Shown: positions 19,604 through 30,976, numbered from the stretch's first letter. The stretch: DNA of 64,000 bases from Nakaseomyces glabratus (GCF_010111755.1 NC_088962.1:1408501-1472500); one strand, 5' to 3'. Numbers and translations are program-made. Notes: generated by a model not told the origin, from the letters alone.

Positions 19604-20947
19604 ATGAAGTTTGGAAGTATATTAACGGGTTTGTTGGCGAGCTCTGCTGTGTATGCTCACGGGACAGATTCACACGGTAGCAAAACGGATAAGGAGAAAC
19701 TAGATCTAGAGTATTCGCTGCCTGAACTGGTGAAGCTGAACGATAAACTCCCTGCACATTGGAGAACATCAGATGCAACAAAACTGGAAGCAGGCAGATT
19801 CATCTTAACGCCTACAAAGAACAGCAAAGGTTCGCTGTGGTTAAAGAAGTCATTCAACTTAGAGACATCATTCACAATTGAGTGGACTTTCCGTGATGTC
19901 GGCTTTGAAGGCGATTCAAAAGCAGCTATGGCATTTTGGTTTGTCACAGGATCAAGTGAACAAGAAATTGACGAGACATTGAAGGATAAATCCATGGTCA
20001 ACGGTCCTTCTAAATTTGATGGTCTTATGTTGCATCTAGATACCAATGAAGTGCATGGGCCAAGTATTAGAGCCCAGCTTAATGACAAGATCACTGCATT
20101 TACCCCCGAGATTGTTCATGAGAAATCTTTTGGATCTTGTTTGCTAGCATACCAAGATAGTGCTGTACCAACCACGGCCAGACTGACATACGACAAGGAC
20201 AATAAGAGCATGTTGAAGTTGCAAATTGACAACAGAGTCTGTTTCCAAACTTTCAAAGTGAAGTTGCCTCAAGGTTTATATAGATTTGGTGTCACGGCAG
20301 TTAACGATAACAATGCTGAGTCCTTTGAAATCTTGAAAATGCATGCCTACAACGGTGTTGTTGAGGACTCCTTGATTCCAAATTCCAATCCTATGCCTCA
20401 ACCAAAATTCGTCACAAAACAAATTGACAAAGATACAGGCAAGGAAAAGATAGTGGAACAGGATATTTTTGACACTAAGAAGGGGAACAGTATCTCAACT
20501 TTGGATCTGTACAAGAAGCTGGACAGTGTTGAAGGAAGATTACTTGCCAATGATATTTCTGTATTGGACAAAAAGTTGGATGAACTGATTGGTCTTGAGA
20601 AGGAGGCTACTGACTTCATCTTACAGATGGTAGGTCTATTGGACATAATAGTTAAAAAACGTTCAGAAGTGTTTAATCAAAGTGATGAGAACAAAGAACA
20701 AGCTGATGCTATTGAAAAGGAGAAGTTTAAGGACTTTTTATCTCTAAATGATAAATTAGAATCTCTATATGAAGAGCAAATACGTATAAGAGAGGCCACC
20801 CAAAAAGCTAATAGTAGTAAGCAGGATGTCGATACTTTGCTGTGGAAGATATCCCTGTGGATTTTCCCATTGATTGTGATTATGTTGATCATGACTTACT
20901 ACACGTTCAAGATCAGACAAGAAATCATCAAGACTAAGCTCTTGTAA
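19604..20947 (+). CDS. EMP46: L-type lectin cargo receptor of ER-Golgi transport (Emp46/Emp47)
   Basis: Emp46/Emp47 are ERGIC-53-like lectins that carry glycoproteins in COPII vesicles. The 447-residue protein has a signal peptide (about 1-18, MKFGSILTGLLASSAVYA) and an L-type lectin domain (about 28-250) with SFTIEWTFRDVGFEGDSKAA, AMAFWFVTG and FDGLMLHLDTNE. A coiled-coil stalk (about 295-405) leads to one transmembrane helix (about 412-434). The cytosolic tail ends KTKLL, a dilysine-type COPI retrieval signal. EMP46 and EMP47 are duplicates in S. cerevisiae; adjacency to SIC1 gives the EMP46 position, but sequence alone does not separate the two. Confidence 0.88.
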   Translation: MKFGSILTGLLASSAVYAHGTDSHGSKTDKEKLDLEYSLPELVKLNDKLPAHWRTSDATKLEAGRFILTPTKNSKGSLWLKKSFNLETSFTIEWTFRDVGFEGDSKAAMAFWFVTGSSEQEIDETLKDKSMVNGPSKFDGLMLHLDTNEVHGPSIRAQLNDKITAFTPEIVHEKSFGSCLLAYQDSAVPTTARLTYDKDNKSMLKLQIDNRVCFQTFKVKLPQGLYRFGVTAVNDNNAESFEILKMHAYNGVVEDSLIPNSNPMPQPKFVTKQIDKDTGKEKIVEQDIFDTKKGNSISTLDLYKKLDSVEGRLLANDISVLDKKLDELIGLEKEATDFILQMVGLLDIIVKKRSEVFNQSDENKEQADAIEKEKFKDFLSLNDKLESLYEEQIRIREATQKANSSKQDVDTLLWKISLWIFPLIVIMLIMTYYTFKIRQEIIKTKLL

Positions 20948-22690
20948 GTGGCTAACTTCATCGTGTAAAGATAAGCTTCTCTTCTTGCAAGAACGAACTC
21001 ATCCACTTAAAATCATGAATGAAGCAGTATCCAATAAATCCGTCCTACCCCCTGATGGATTTTAGTCTGTGTACTGTTATATGAGCATTTTTTATACATA
21101 TATTGGCATGGGACACCACTACAACGGTATAGTCATCATACTCACTTGCTGTCTACTGAGTGCATTTATAATCACGGTAGCTATTTCCTAGGTATCGTGG
21201 TACTTTTCCATATATAAACAGATTATCTATATAGTAATGAGAAAGAAAACAAGACTATATCTCAGTTACAGACAGCATACCTTACCATTAGGGATAATAA
21301 AAATGGAAATCAAACCGTTCTATTGCATGTCTTGTAACCATGACCTTCCTAGAATCAGCGATTAATGGTAAGACTGTATAATGTAAGAAAATAGCCGCCA
21401 ATAGAAACATAGTGAATTTATAGCCGCTGCTACTTCCGTCCTCCTCCCCCCTGCCCCTCCCCACACACATATAAATATATACATACGCGGATAAGCATAA
21501 GAAAGCTGGTTGTCACTGTTCCCCACTGCTTTTCTAGAATCTGTAGGCTTCGGTAGCCACATATATTTGGTGTGTAGACGTTTCTATTGACAATCCCCCG
21601 TACACCTGCCAACGCAAATACTTCAAATACAACTTGGCTGCTATAAATAAGCATAATATACCGAAATAGGAAAAACAATCGCAACTTCAGACATCAAAAA
21701 TACAAAATGTCCCAATTTTTGATGTCGTTATTTCCGTGTTTATCTGTTATGCGGCTTGTCCCATCTCTGCGAGATATAAGTGGGACAGAGGAGATATAGC
21801 CGCTGATAGGGAATGAGGGGGGTGGGATGCATTTGTCCTAGTTACCCTGCTCATTAAAAAAATCGATTTGTAGTTCTTGGGTTCCTGCGCAAAATGAGTG
21901 CATGAGGCAGTGCGTAGGAACTAATACTTGTTGTTTAATTGTCGTGCAGAATTTGAATGCTTAAGGTGATTAAATTTAGAAGAAGTTACTTCAACTACTT
22001 CTATGTAGATGCTGAAATGCTATTGTCTAGCAGGGACATGCGTGGGAAAATAGTGGAGAGCAGGGATCTCACATTGTCTAGGACATAGTTCTCATTAAGC
22101 AGCAAATGTCTGCTTATGACCAGATCTGATGATTTTGACGGAATTTACACAGAATGTCGCGGACCAATGCAATTTGATAGTAATTAAGTTAGCCGCTGAA
22201 CATACAAAAAGGGGCTAGTGAAGTCCAAAGTAGGTAATGTAAACTGTCAGAGTCATAAGAATAGCTGTAGTGGTTACATATGGGGTTCACAAGTGGAGGG
22301 ACGGTAAAAGGAAAACTCTTGAGGTATAAATACCACCGAAATTCTTACTTTTGGGCTACTTTTCCTTTCTGATTATCCTTTCCTTTAGTGACCTCGGCTT
22401 TATAAATGTTCATGTTTTTTTATTCTTGGCCTTTTTGACTATCCGTTAATTAATTGTATACAATACTTATCTATATTGTATATACAGGAAGGCTGTGCAG
22501 TTGTATATCCATTGGAGAGCTTTGTTCGAAACGGAAGAGTTTACTGGGCTTTTAGAACTATAAAATAATTTCTCGATCAAACGAACTGTAAAGAACAGCG
22601 GATAAAATTTACTTTGAAGTTTCGCTAGTTTAAGTTGGTCAGAATATAAGTTACGCTCTTAAAAAAAATTAAAGGCCGACCCTTTGAGAA
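20948..22690. other. EMP46-subtilase intergenic region with repeated TAGCCGC motifs
   Basis: A 1.7-kb promoter-type region before the subtilase gene. It contains four same-strand TAGCCGC motifs (21392, 21421, 21797, 22190) and several AGGGG/CCCCT stress-response-like cores (cluster near 21446-21461; also about 21816 and 22210). No additional gene is seen. Confidence 0.55.
21392..22199 (+). promoter_or_regulatory. Four URS1-like TAGCCGC motifs upstream of the subtilase gene
   Basis: TAGCCGCCAA (21392-21401), TAGCCGCTGC (21421-21430), TAGCCGCTGA (21797-21806) and TAGCCGCTGA (22190-22199) are all on the + strand. Two of the ten-base copies are identical. The URS1 consensus bound by Ume6 is TAGCCGCCGA; three copies differ from it at one position and one at two. 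Binding by Ume6 is a hypothesis. Confidence 0.4.
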
Positions 22691-24430
22691 ATGAGATTAA
22701 GTAACATCATTACCCTAGTTATTGGGATTATTTCATTGTCCAATGCTATTGTTTTACCTGATATTAACACTTTGGAACAAACATCAGAAAGTCAAGAATA
22801 TGATAATTTTTTTAAGCAGTCAAAAAGACCTGGAAATGTAAAAGCACCTTTGGTAGCACCTTTGGGTGAAAATGATGAAATCCAAAATAATATTGTACCA
22901 TATAGATACATTGTTATGTTCAAAAACTTTGCCTATACGAATGAGATTAAATTACATATTCAGACAGTGGCTAAACTACAACTTCGCGGTTCAATTTCTC
23001 TTGCACCTAATGACCCTTTCTTCCATCATACAAGAGATAAAGAATTTAGCACAGAGGAATTAGGTGGAGTCCTATATACCTTTGACATTGGATCAGGGTT
23101 TAATGGCTACGTAGGTTACTTTACCGATGAAGTTGTAGAATTTATTAGAAAACAGTCCATTGTGGATTATGTTGAAATGGATTCTATCTTGACAATTGAC
23201 GATAAAGAAACTGATTCAAACTCTCACTGGCATCTGGCAAGAATTTCTCACAGACCAAAGTTGGGACTCTCTAATTTCAATGAATACAAATTTGACCCTA
23301 ACGGCGGACAAAACATTGATGCTTATATATTGGACACTGGTGTCTACCAAACACATGCCTATTACATAGAAAGAACTATCCGTGGTATCGTAATAACACC
23401 AAATGAAGATGAGAGAGATATGAATGGTCATGGTACAGAAATGGCAGGACTTGTGGGTGGAAGAGAGGTTGGAGTAGCTAGAAAGGCTACATTGATTGAT
23501 GTGAAAGTTTTGAACTGGCAAGGCCGTGGTACAGTTTCCAACATTATCAAGGGCTTGTCTTTTGTGAATCATCATCATCCACAAAGAATAGAAAAGAATG
23601 GAGTTCTCGGTGCAGTCGTCCTGTTTTCCATCTCTGGTGCGAAATCTAGATCACTGAACACAGCGTTTGACAAGATGGTCTCTAGCGGTATTCACGTTGT
23701 AGTTGGTGCAGGTACTAAAGGAATCAATGCATGCAATTCTAGCCCAGCTAGTTCTTCAAAGCCTATCACGGTTGCTGGTATGTCAATTACTGATGAACCA
23801 ATAGATAGGGGCAATTGGGGATCTTGCGTTGATATTTATGGTCCTGGTGACAGAGTCAGAACTACATATCCAAATCTTGAACGGAATCAGTTTACCAATG
23901 AAATCAGCGTTACTGGTTCATCTGCTGCTGCTGCTCAAGTTGCCGGGTTATTGGCCTATTTTGCCTCACTGCAACCTGGCCTGGGAACTCCTGATGTCAT
24001 TCCTTTAACACCTGAAGAATTAAAAGAAAGATTAATTGACTTCGGTACCAAGGGAAAGCTAACAAATCTCGAGAGAATGTCACCAAATATTATTGCATTT
24101 AATGGAGCTGGTGGAAACTTAGATAGTTTTTTTAACGATGGTAGTGAGATAGTACCCACTGCAACAAAGAATGTCGATCCTTCAGACGTTCCCACAGAGA
24201 CGGCAAGCCCCACAGGTATTAATACACCAGTTCCTCCTCTGCCTGTAGATCCTGAGAATCCAGAAGAGCCATCAAATCCAGAAGATCCTGAAAATCCTAA
24301 CGATCCAACAAATCCTGATGATCCTGCAGATCCTCCTGTGGATACACCTCCAAGAAAGTTGCTGTATCGAGAAAAGCAACAATATTTTGTAAATCTCAAA
24401 AACTTTGTTGATAGAGTTAACAGGTTCTAG
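22691..24430 (+). CDS. Secreted subtilisin-like protein (S8 family) with altered active-site surroundings
   Basis: A cerevisin/Ysp3/Rrt12-type subtilase. A signal peptide (about 1-19) precedes an I9 inhibitor-like propeptide (about 70-165, starting YRYIVMFKNF). The catalytic domain (about 178-475) has triad positions Asp215 (YILDTGV), His248 (NGHGTEMAG) and Ser411 (VTGSSAAAAQVAG). The oxyanion Asn of the canonical AAGN motif is Thr342 here (VGAGTKG). The substrate-pocket motif SLGG is changed to SISG, and the usual HGTHCAG is HGTEMAG. A Pro/Asp/Glu/Asn repeat (about 517-550) and a basic C-terminal tail follow. The triad is present but the altered neighbourhood suggests weak, specialised or lost proteolysis. 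The family in S. cerevisiae includes Rrt12/Osw3 of the spore wall; I cannot assign an orthologue. Confidence 0.85.
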   Translation: MRLSNIITLVIGIISLSNAIVLPDINTLEQTSESQEYDNFFKQSKRPGNVKAPLVAPLGENDEIQNNIVPYRYIVMFKNFAYTNEIKLHIQTVAKLQLRGSISLAPNDPFFHHTRDKEFSTEELGGVLYTFDIGSGFNGYVGYFTDEVVEFIRKQSIVDYVEMDSILTIDDKETDSNSHWHLARISHRPKLGLSNFNEYKFDPNGGQNIDAYILDTGVYQTHAYYIERTIRGIVITPNEDERDMNGHGTEMAGLVGGREVGVARKATLIDVKVLNWQGRGTVSNIIKGLSFVNHHHPQRIEKNGVLGAVVLFSISGAKSRSLNTAFDKMVSSGIHVVVGAGTKGINACNSSPASSSKPITVAGMSITDEPIDRGNWGSCVDIYGPGDRVRTTYPNLERNQFTNEISVTGSSAAAAQVAGLLAYFASLQPGLGTPDVIPLTPEELKERLIDFGTKGKLTNLERMSPNIIAFNGAGGNLDSFFNDGSEIVPTATKNVDPSDVPTETASPTGINTPVPPLPVDPENPEEPSNPEDPENPNDPTNPDDPADPPVDTPPRKLLYREKQQYFVNLKNFVDRVNRF

Positions 24431-25063
24431 TCATTGATGGTTCAGAGTTGCTGTTATGCCGAGCAGGTACCTAGAAATACCTCATCTACTTGGATCATCA
24501 AACATACCGAAGAATTATATTGTTTAGAATAACCAGATCATTCAGATAAACAACTGAAACAAATCATTTGTTCTTTCTAATAATTCAACCTTTGTTTACT
24601 CAACAATCTATTTTCAAAAGGATAAGTTTTTATATTTTTTATCACTTCCATTCTGTTTGGAATCATAAATAATAGTCCGGTCTGCTAAATAATTGTAGCT
24701 GTCTTTGCTTCACATATCGCTGCCTCTCTTCTTCAATACACTTTATTATAGTATATAGAAAAAAATAAAAAGTTTCATATCTTGACAAATAGTCGCAGCT
24801 ATAATGTATTCCATATCAATTTCACGTCAAAACAGTATTTTAGAAAACTGCACCTCATAAATTAAGCGTTCTAAGTTTATGGTATTGGAATAGAACCCCA
24901 CTCCATATTTTTTTCATTTAAAATATGGGAATGCTAACCTTTCCTAATAACCAGAATAATTTGTTGACAGAAGGAAATGTTAGAGGTATTTGCAGATGAG
25001 TCACCTTTTTACTACTTCAATCTAGTTAACTACCATAGTCTGCTATATTATAATTAATATGAT
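24431..25063. other. Subtilase-NPR2 convergent spacer
   Basis: AT-rich 3' region of two convergent genes; no gene or distinctive motif seen. Confidence 0.5.
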
Positions 25064-27004
25064 TCAACAGTTGATGAGTTTCAGCTCTCCAAGTTCATGA
25101 AGTATATTAACCACATTTTGTCTTGGCATTTCTAGTAGCACACATATCTTGTCAAGTGTTTCTGCATCGGCTAATGCCTTCAACATAATTCTTCTCTGCA
25201 TCTTTGATAGCTTTTTCCAAGTGGTCTCTTGGATTGGCGTCTTTATATTACTTCCCCATCGGAAACCATTTCTGTCTTCGGGAAGAGCTTCAAAAGATAC
25301 TTTTGAGAGCCTTTTGTTCCTTTTTGCTTGTGAATTTTCCATTTCTGGTGCAGTTGGGGTTAATGAAAATGAGCTATGACTAGTGTTATGACTTTTCAAG
25401 GCACCTTTAGAGGGCACCTTCAGTGATAATTTCTTGTATGCATTCATTAATGCTTCATCGGCAGCCAAGCTATCAATATGATTTGATTGCAATTTTGATA
25501 TGTTTTCCATGGAAATTGGATTCTCTAGTTCATTCAACTTCCATAAATTTTGTAGATGATCAGTTGAGTTTATAACTGAGTAGGTTTCACATCTGTAAAT
25601 TATCCTGCGTAAGACGCCGAAGGTGATAAATCTTCTCACATCAATACGATTATCACGAATTATTTTGTGATTTTGCATATACCATTCTTTCAATGTTATA
25701 CCCTGTGAAAGGGATCTATATAGATCGAATAAGAGCGATCGGGTGGGTAGGTGTTTGTGTATATTCTGGCCATTGTTAGAATTCCCTGTAGAAATGCTAC
25801 TTTCAGATTGCTTCTTATTCTTATAAAAATTAGTTTGACTCTGATCAACTGACGAAGACCTTGATTGTGGTCTTGAGTCATTGCCATTGAATGAATACAA
25901 TGAAGTCGATACAGAATTGTTTCTAGAACCTATGTCGCCATTAAAAGCTGAATGCTTCCCATGATGTGGATATAAACTCAAATCATTCATTTTAGAGTTT
26001 ATTGGTAACATTACGTATGACTGACATTCAGTGGCCATGTTGGGATCTAGCAGAAAAAGTCTTAAGGAGGAAGTTGGGGCATAAACATTTGAAAACTCAA
26101 AGATATCAGTCAACACAATACACCGATAGTAAACTAAATGCCTAATGCACTCAATTACCAATGATTCTTCATTATGACTTAGTTGTGATATTCTGTATAT
26201 GTTATTGATACCATTAATGTAAGGTATAATGGTTAGCATAATAGGATCCCAATTCACATCAACTATTTTGAATAAGTTTACCAGAGAGATAGGAACATGT
26301 TCAATTGAGATATATGGTGTAGGTGGAGTTAGCAATGGGAAAAGCTTGATATCGACAGCATTACCGTCATCAATGGGAATAAGACATTCTGAGTATGTAT
26401 TTAGATCTTGATAAAGCCTCATTAATAGATCGCTTATGGTGAAATTGGATGGCTTTTTTTTAATGTTAGATATGATGTTATTTAATCTCTCGTACTTGTC
26501 CTTTTGTTGGGTAGTCATTATAGAACTGATGTCATCACCTAAAATATAATTGGAACTGTCATTATCAATATTGAAATTTTTATCGGCACTTTTCAAGTTA
26601 AACATTATGGTGTCATTTTCTGATTTTGATAATATCTGATTTTGAATTTCCAGCACTCTAAACATTTTACCTAGCCTTTCGATTGCTGGTTCATAAGGTG
26701 ATGTTTCGCAATTGAAAGGAAACACGAACACAAAGTTAAAACTGAAAAAGTTTCTAGCATAGATGGAAGAGTTAACTGTCACAGGGTAACAAGCAATTCT
26801 ATAGTTGCCGTATTTGAAAGTGATGAGTCTATGACATAGGGCACGCTTAGGAATAACATAGTTTTTGATTGAATCGAAATTGATACCACTATTTTCAAGG
26901 CTCCTTGGAGGGAAATCAAACTTTACCTTCGACCCTTCAGTCGGATGAAATGTAGAGTAAAATATTGAATGTATGTCAACAAATCCTTCAAATTGCGACG
27001 CCAT
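25064..27004 (-). CDS. NPR2: Npr2, SEACIT/GATOR1 subunit
   Basis: Npr2 forms the SEACIT (GATOR1) complex with Npr3 and Iml1 at the vacuole, inhibiting TORC1 when amino acids or nitrogen are scarce. The 646-residue protein (S. cerevisiae 615) starts with the conserved block GFVDIHSIFYSTFHPTEGSK (about 7-26). PKRALCHRLITFKYGNYRI and the very conserved YARNFFSFNFVFVFPFNCET follow. Further family blocks are DLLMRLYQDLNTYSECLIP and a loop rich in Ser/Asn (about 355-405). The C-terminal winged-helix-like part has LPTRSLLFDLYRSLSQG, DVRRFITFGVLRRIIYRC and a final ICVLLEMPRQNVVNILHELG. It is convergent with the subtilase. A GTCATGTGAC motif lies 264 bp upstream of its start. Confidence 0.94.
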   Translation of the reverse strand: MASQFEGFVDIHSIFYSTFHPTEGSKVKFDFPPRSLENSGINFDSIKNYVIPKRALCHRLITFKYGNYRIACYPVTVNSSIYARNFFSFNFVFVFPFNCETSPYEPAIERLGKMFRVLEIQNQILSKSENDTIMFNLKSADKNFNIDNDSSNYILGDDISSIMTTQQKDKYERLNNIISNIKKKPSNFTISDLLMRLYQDLNTYSECLIPIDDGNAVDIKLFPLLTPPTPYISIEHVPISLVNLFKIVDVNWDPIMLTIIPYINGINNIYRISQLSHNEESLVIECIRHLVYYRCIVLTDIFEFSNVYAPTSSLRLFLLDPNMATECQSYVMLPINSKMNDLSLYPHHGKHSAFNGDIGSRNNSVSTSLYSFNGNDSRPQSRSSSVDQSQTNFYKNKKQSESSISTGNSNNGQNIHKHLPTRSLLFDLYRSLSQGITLKEWYMQNHKIIRDNRIDVRRFITFGVLRRIIYRCETYSVINSTDHLQNLWKLNELENPISMENISKLQSNHIDSLAADEALMNAYKKLSLKVPSKGALKSHNTSHSSFSLTPTAPEMENSQAKRNKRLSKVSFEALPEDRNGFRWGSNIKTPIQETTWKKLSKMQRRIMLKALADAETLDKICVLLEMPRQNVVNILHELGELKLINC

Positions 27005-27267
27005 TACGTCTTATATCTGGTACATATGAAGCACTCGCAGCTTTTAGTCTAGATTGTAGGAGATTCTTTCTTTGCAATCCATTAATTTATATTAGCAAAC
27101 CAATAATCATTGTTTATAAATTGATGGGTTCGCTATGCTAAAATATTATAGTTCAACTGCCTTGGCTTCATTCAATTGTTACTGTTATCCTTTACAGCTC
27201 ATTCTTCCGATGACTTTCGATTATTTCGTTCAGCAAAGTGCGACGGATACGTCAAGTCACCTCACAG

Positions 27268-27277
27268 GTCATGTGAC
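27268..27277. promoter_or_regulatory. E-box-like GTCATGTGAC in the NPR2 promoter
   Basis: The near-palindrome GTCATGTGAC fits the degenerate bHLH sites used by Cbf1/Tye7 or Ino2-Ino4 (CATGTGA). It is 264 bp upstream of NPR2, read leftward. Motif evidence only. Confidence 0.35.
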
Positions 27278-29360
27278 TTTAAATTTTAAGCAAGTACGAA
27301 GTATATATCTTTTTATTTCAAATAACTTAGTTGTCAGTATTATATGAGTTCGGCTTTATTGGATTTTTTTATTTGAAATTTAAGATATGCAACATTACCG
27401 CAATGGTATGGATTCCCTCCATAATAAGTGAGCATTAGGCAGCCACACACTATTTCGATATATTAATGGTTATTCATTCATCAAAAAAAGGTTTGTTATA
27501 TAATAGGTAGTGAGGGAGTATTTATGTGATGAGCTTTGCCAATTGGACGGTATATCACATCACATCAAATATGCTTTCTTGTAATAGTGTTACTAAACGC
27601 ATGTTTAGATTCTGAATAGCTATCTCACTAATAGCAACAACGGCCCAATGTAGAGTAAACTAAAACCTGTTCACCAAAACATAAATATTTCATAACCAGA
27701 GAACATTAGGGCAGTGGATACTGACCCCATTAATTGAGAGCTATTATCAATCTAGTCTCACAACTAGGAAATTTGTGGATCTAAAATAGCTGGCAAGTCT
27801 TCGAGTTTCTTCATAAATGTAAGAAAATTTACCCATGACAAAAATTGCGGTATCTCAACTAAATTAACCTTGCAATACAGTTTTAAAGGGCATTCTTGAA
27901 CCACCATACTTACCAATTATGAAGTTAGGTATGGTACATATGATATCTAGGATACAAACTAACACTTATTCACAATCATAATATGTTAAAATCAGCCTGG
28001 GGACTGCAAAAACTCTTTTCTCAAAAATAATAGATTATAAAAACTGGATAACGTAGGTTAGACAAATGTATTTAATAAAGACATTTCTATTCAAACTATT
28101 TATCAGTAGCATATTACAGGGTGCATCTTATAGCCAATTAAGGAAGTTTTTGCAAATCTCAAAGTATTAAAAGGTGATGGATACGGCAACTTAGATAATT
28201 GTGCAAAATTTTTATTAGTAATTTTTCTACAATTAACTCGATCCTCGATGGATCAACCTTTTTTGTTACTATTTAATTTGTGTGGAAATCTTACAGTAGG
28301 TATTATACACAGCTATTCTTACTTGCGATTTCTAAAAATAGACTTGTTAGCAGACATTTTCAAGTCTTATTGTTCATTTTGGATTTGCAGAACATGACTT
28401 TTTTTATTCATCGCTAGTTCACATCTTGCTTACTTACTGATAAATATTTAGCCTATACAATTGCTGAACAAAAATTGGTGGTACAATTTATACATATCCA
28501 CGATCAATTATTATGAAAAGTATTTATAACTCTGCATTGGTTGCTGATACGTATACTGGTTCATTGGTACTAGAAAGAAAAGTTACCGCAAATTTATTTT
28601 GTTAGAGTATTCTGTTGATGGCCTATCATAAACTATTGAATATACTTATAGACTAACTGTCGGACTGGTGTAACGACACTAAAAGATAATAATCATTTGC
28701 GGTCCAAATAAAAATCCTTCCCGACTGATTTTGTGCTGAGAAGATTGAGAATACGGGATTTCGATTTCTTTAAGCAATAAAAACGACTACCCTTTCTAAT
28801 CAACACAGCAACAATCAGCCCCCGAAGCAAGAAAGTTTGCGGAATATTCTGCACAACTACGCATCATTCAAGTAAACGAAATTCTCAGCTCATAGCACAA
28901 ATCGTCCATTCACAAACAGATCATATATATGAAAATGAAATGCTACTGTAGGGTCTGCACTCCTTTAATATTACAATTAAACAGCAATTAGAAACCCAAC
29001 CAACGTGGGTCCGGATTTAGGACGGTTTGATTCTATCACCAATAGCATGCTTTTTTAGCCGTTGCCCTTGAACCAACCCTTCCTTCCACCCGACCAGAAA
29101 TCCTATACTCGTAGTGTCCTCTAGTTACCCACACGTATTGTGAAAAAACAGAATTCTACAAATTTCTGCAAATCCCCAAAGAGTAATTAGAAAGGCTGGT
29201 TGTACCGGTGATTGTTAGTCAGACTTTTCAAACCTACTCAAGATATACGACTATATTTGTCCATCCCACAAGTTGCTGCGGTATTTTCCCGACCGGAACA
29301 TTGCCTTTTGCCATGGAAGACACCGGTCAGCACAGAAGGAACCCTGCCATGTATCGGAAC

Positions 29361-29383
29361 TCACCCCCACTTTAAGGGGGTGA
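29361..29383. repeat. Perfect inverted repeat with 8-bp GC-rich arms
   Basis: TCACCCCC and GGGGGTGA flank a 7-base spacer (ACTTTAA). The arms pair perfectly and contain AGGGG/CCCCT cores (stress-response-element type). It lies about 1.6 kb upstream of adhesin 1, with no coding context. Confidence 0.5.
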
Positions 29384-30976
29384 TTAAGAGAAGAGAATCC
29401 CGATTGGCCTAACTCCGAGCCGTTTCTTTAGTCTAGAGCAACACAATGTAATTTAGTGCATTTTGTGCGTGCAATTCTGTGTTTACGGACGTTTATGCGC
29501 GAAATTAGTAGGATGACTTGAACAATTCCCTGCTTAGTGTACCCGTATTAGTAATTTGTTATCCTAGTTGCGGGATGGGAAAATCCCTTAGAGAGTCTCG
29601 TACACGGAACTACAAAACTGACTAGTAACGCATAGAGAACCTAAGAAACACCGGAAAATGTTGAAAGGTTTGTGGAAAGGACAAGCATCTCGCCGGTGTT
29701 GAATACTGGAAGTTTTCCGATTCATAGTAACCGACGGGTGGATCTGCCCACCTTTCTGTTCTGAAGAAGGGTACTTACTAATTCGGGATTTAGATTGGGT
29801 CCCGCGTGCAAAGAAGATTATTGCCAGGACATAATGACTAAACAAGCATTATTTGTGCAGGTGTTTCTCTATAATTCTTATCTCTTTAAACATAAGAACT
29901 GGAAGTTGCACCAGGACCAGCACCTTATAATTCTCATTTGTTGAGGAAGTTGGCCTTTCTCCGGACGATCGGGATTAACCATTTCATATCCCACTCCTCT
30001 CAAGAAGTCTCTGCACAGGGGGAGTATCAAGAACGATTAGTACATGGGATAAAATTCTAGTTTGAGGTTTAGTCTTAATAACATTTTTGCCCATTTAAGT
30101 ACATTAATCTCTTAGTGTAATCTTGGGATTATGCAAACAGCAACATGAATCTAAGGGGTGCTTACTACTCACTGGCCTACAACGAAAAATAACGCAGATA
30201 TTAAAAAGAAATAAGACATAGAGCTTTTCTCTTAGGAAAATCCTTTCTTCATTACATATCGCCTTGATAGCATTTTAGATTAAAAGCTTCGGAGAAAGGC
30301 AAAAAAAAAAGTACAGAAACATATAACTAATTGTACCAGAAGTTCGGAAATTCTATTATCCCTTTCTTCTTTAACTGCTCCGTTTTTTATGCAGTTTTTC
30401 TTGTCTGATTCAATATTTATGTAGCGATGCCATAAACGGGCACACAAGTATAACTTCGCGCATAATACAATGGCTTATCTTGTCCTTTTGCCTTTTCAAC
30501 TCCATAATTATTAATAACTCCTTGCAGAAACAGTTCAGGATTTTCCTCGAAGTTTGGAAGTACTTTATACTTAACATTTTTTGCATCCATGTTCAGTTTG
30601 TCCCTATAAACCCAACAGAACCTTCAGCTAACTAACCGTTGAATTTAAAAGAATTTATGTTCTAGATAATATATATATATATATGTACCAATATGGATAA
30701 CTAGAGGCTTGCTTCTTTACAAAATTTATCTATTTATACTTGTATGCCTTGATAAATTTTATCTTCCAATTTCAAAGTTCCATAATCTTCATTTATACAA
30801 ATACCAGAATTGGTTATTACTTACTGCATTTATTAAGGAATACCGTTATAAGACGAAATAAATCAATAAATCACAAATACAATATATTATCTATAGGTTA
30901 AAGTGAGCATTTATCAGACTTATAATTAAAATATATTGCAAAGACTCATTTTTGGAATAAAGAAAATCCCGACAAA

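Larger units (their letters stand above)
27005..30976. other. Nearly 4-kb non-coding region upstream of adhesin 1
   Basis: Only short frames without family features are present (for example 29212-29412 and 29588-29845, not called). About 28980-30050 is less AT-rich than its flanks and holds a stem-type inverted repeat (29361-29383). A short (AT)n run lies near 30669-30682. The NPR2-proximal end carries an E-box-like site. The length recalls the very long upstream regions of flocculin genes such as FLO11, but no regulatory function can be shown here. Confidence 0.5.

Noticed and set aside
23956..24399. 147-codon reverse-strand frame opposite the subtilase tail
   Set aside because: Gly/Ser-rich shadow of the Pro/Asp repeat on the forward strand.
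29212..29845. Two short frames upstream of adhesin 1
   Set aside because: The first lacks an ATG start, neither shows family features, and both fall in a less AT-rich stretch where stop codons are rarer.
30669..30683. AT dinucleotide run considered as a structured or cruciform element
   Set aside because: Short simple repeat common in AT-rich yeast DNA; nothing links it to a function.
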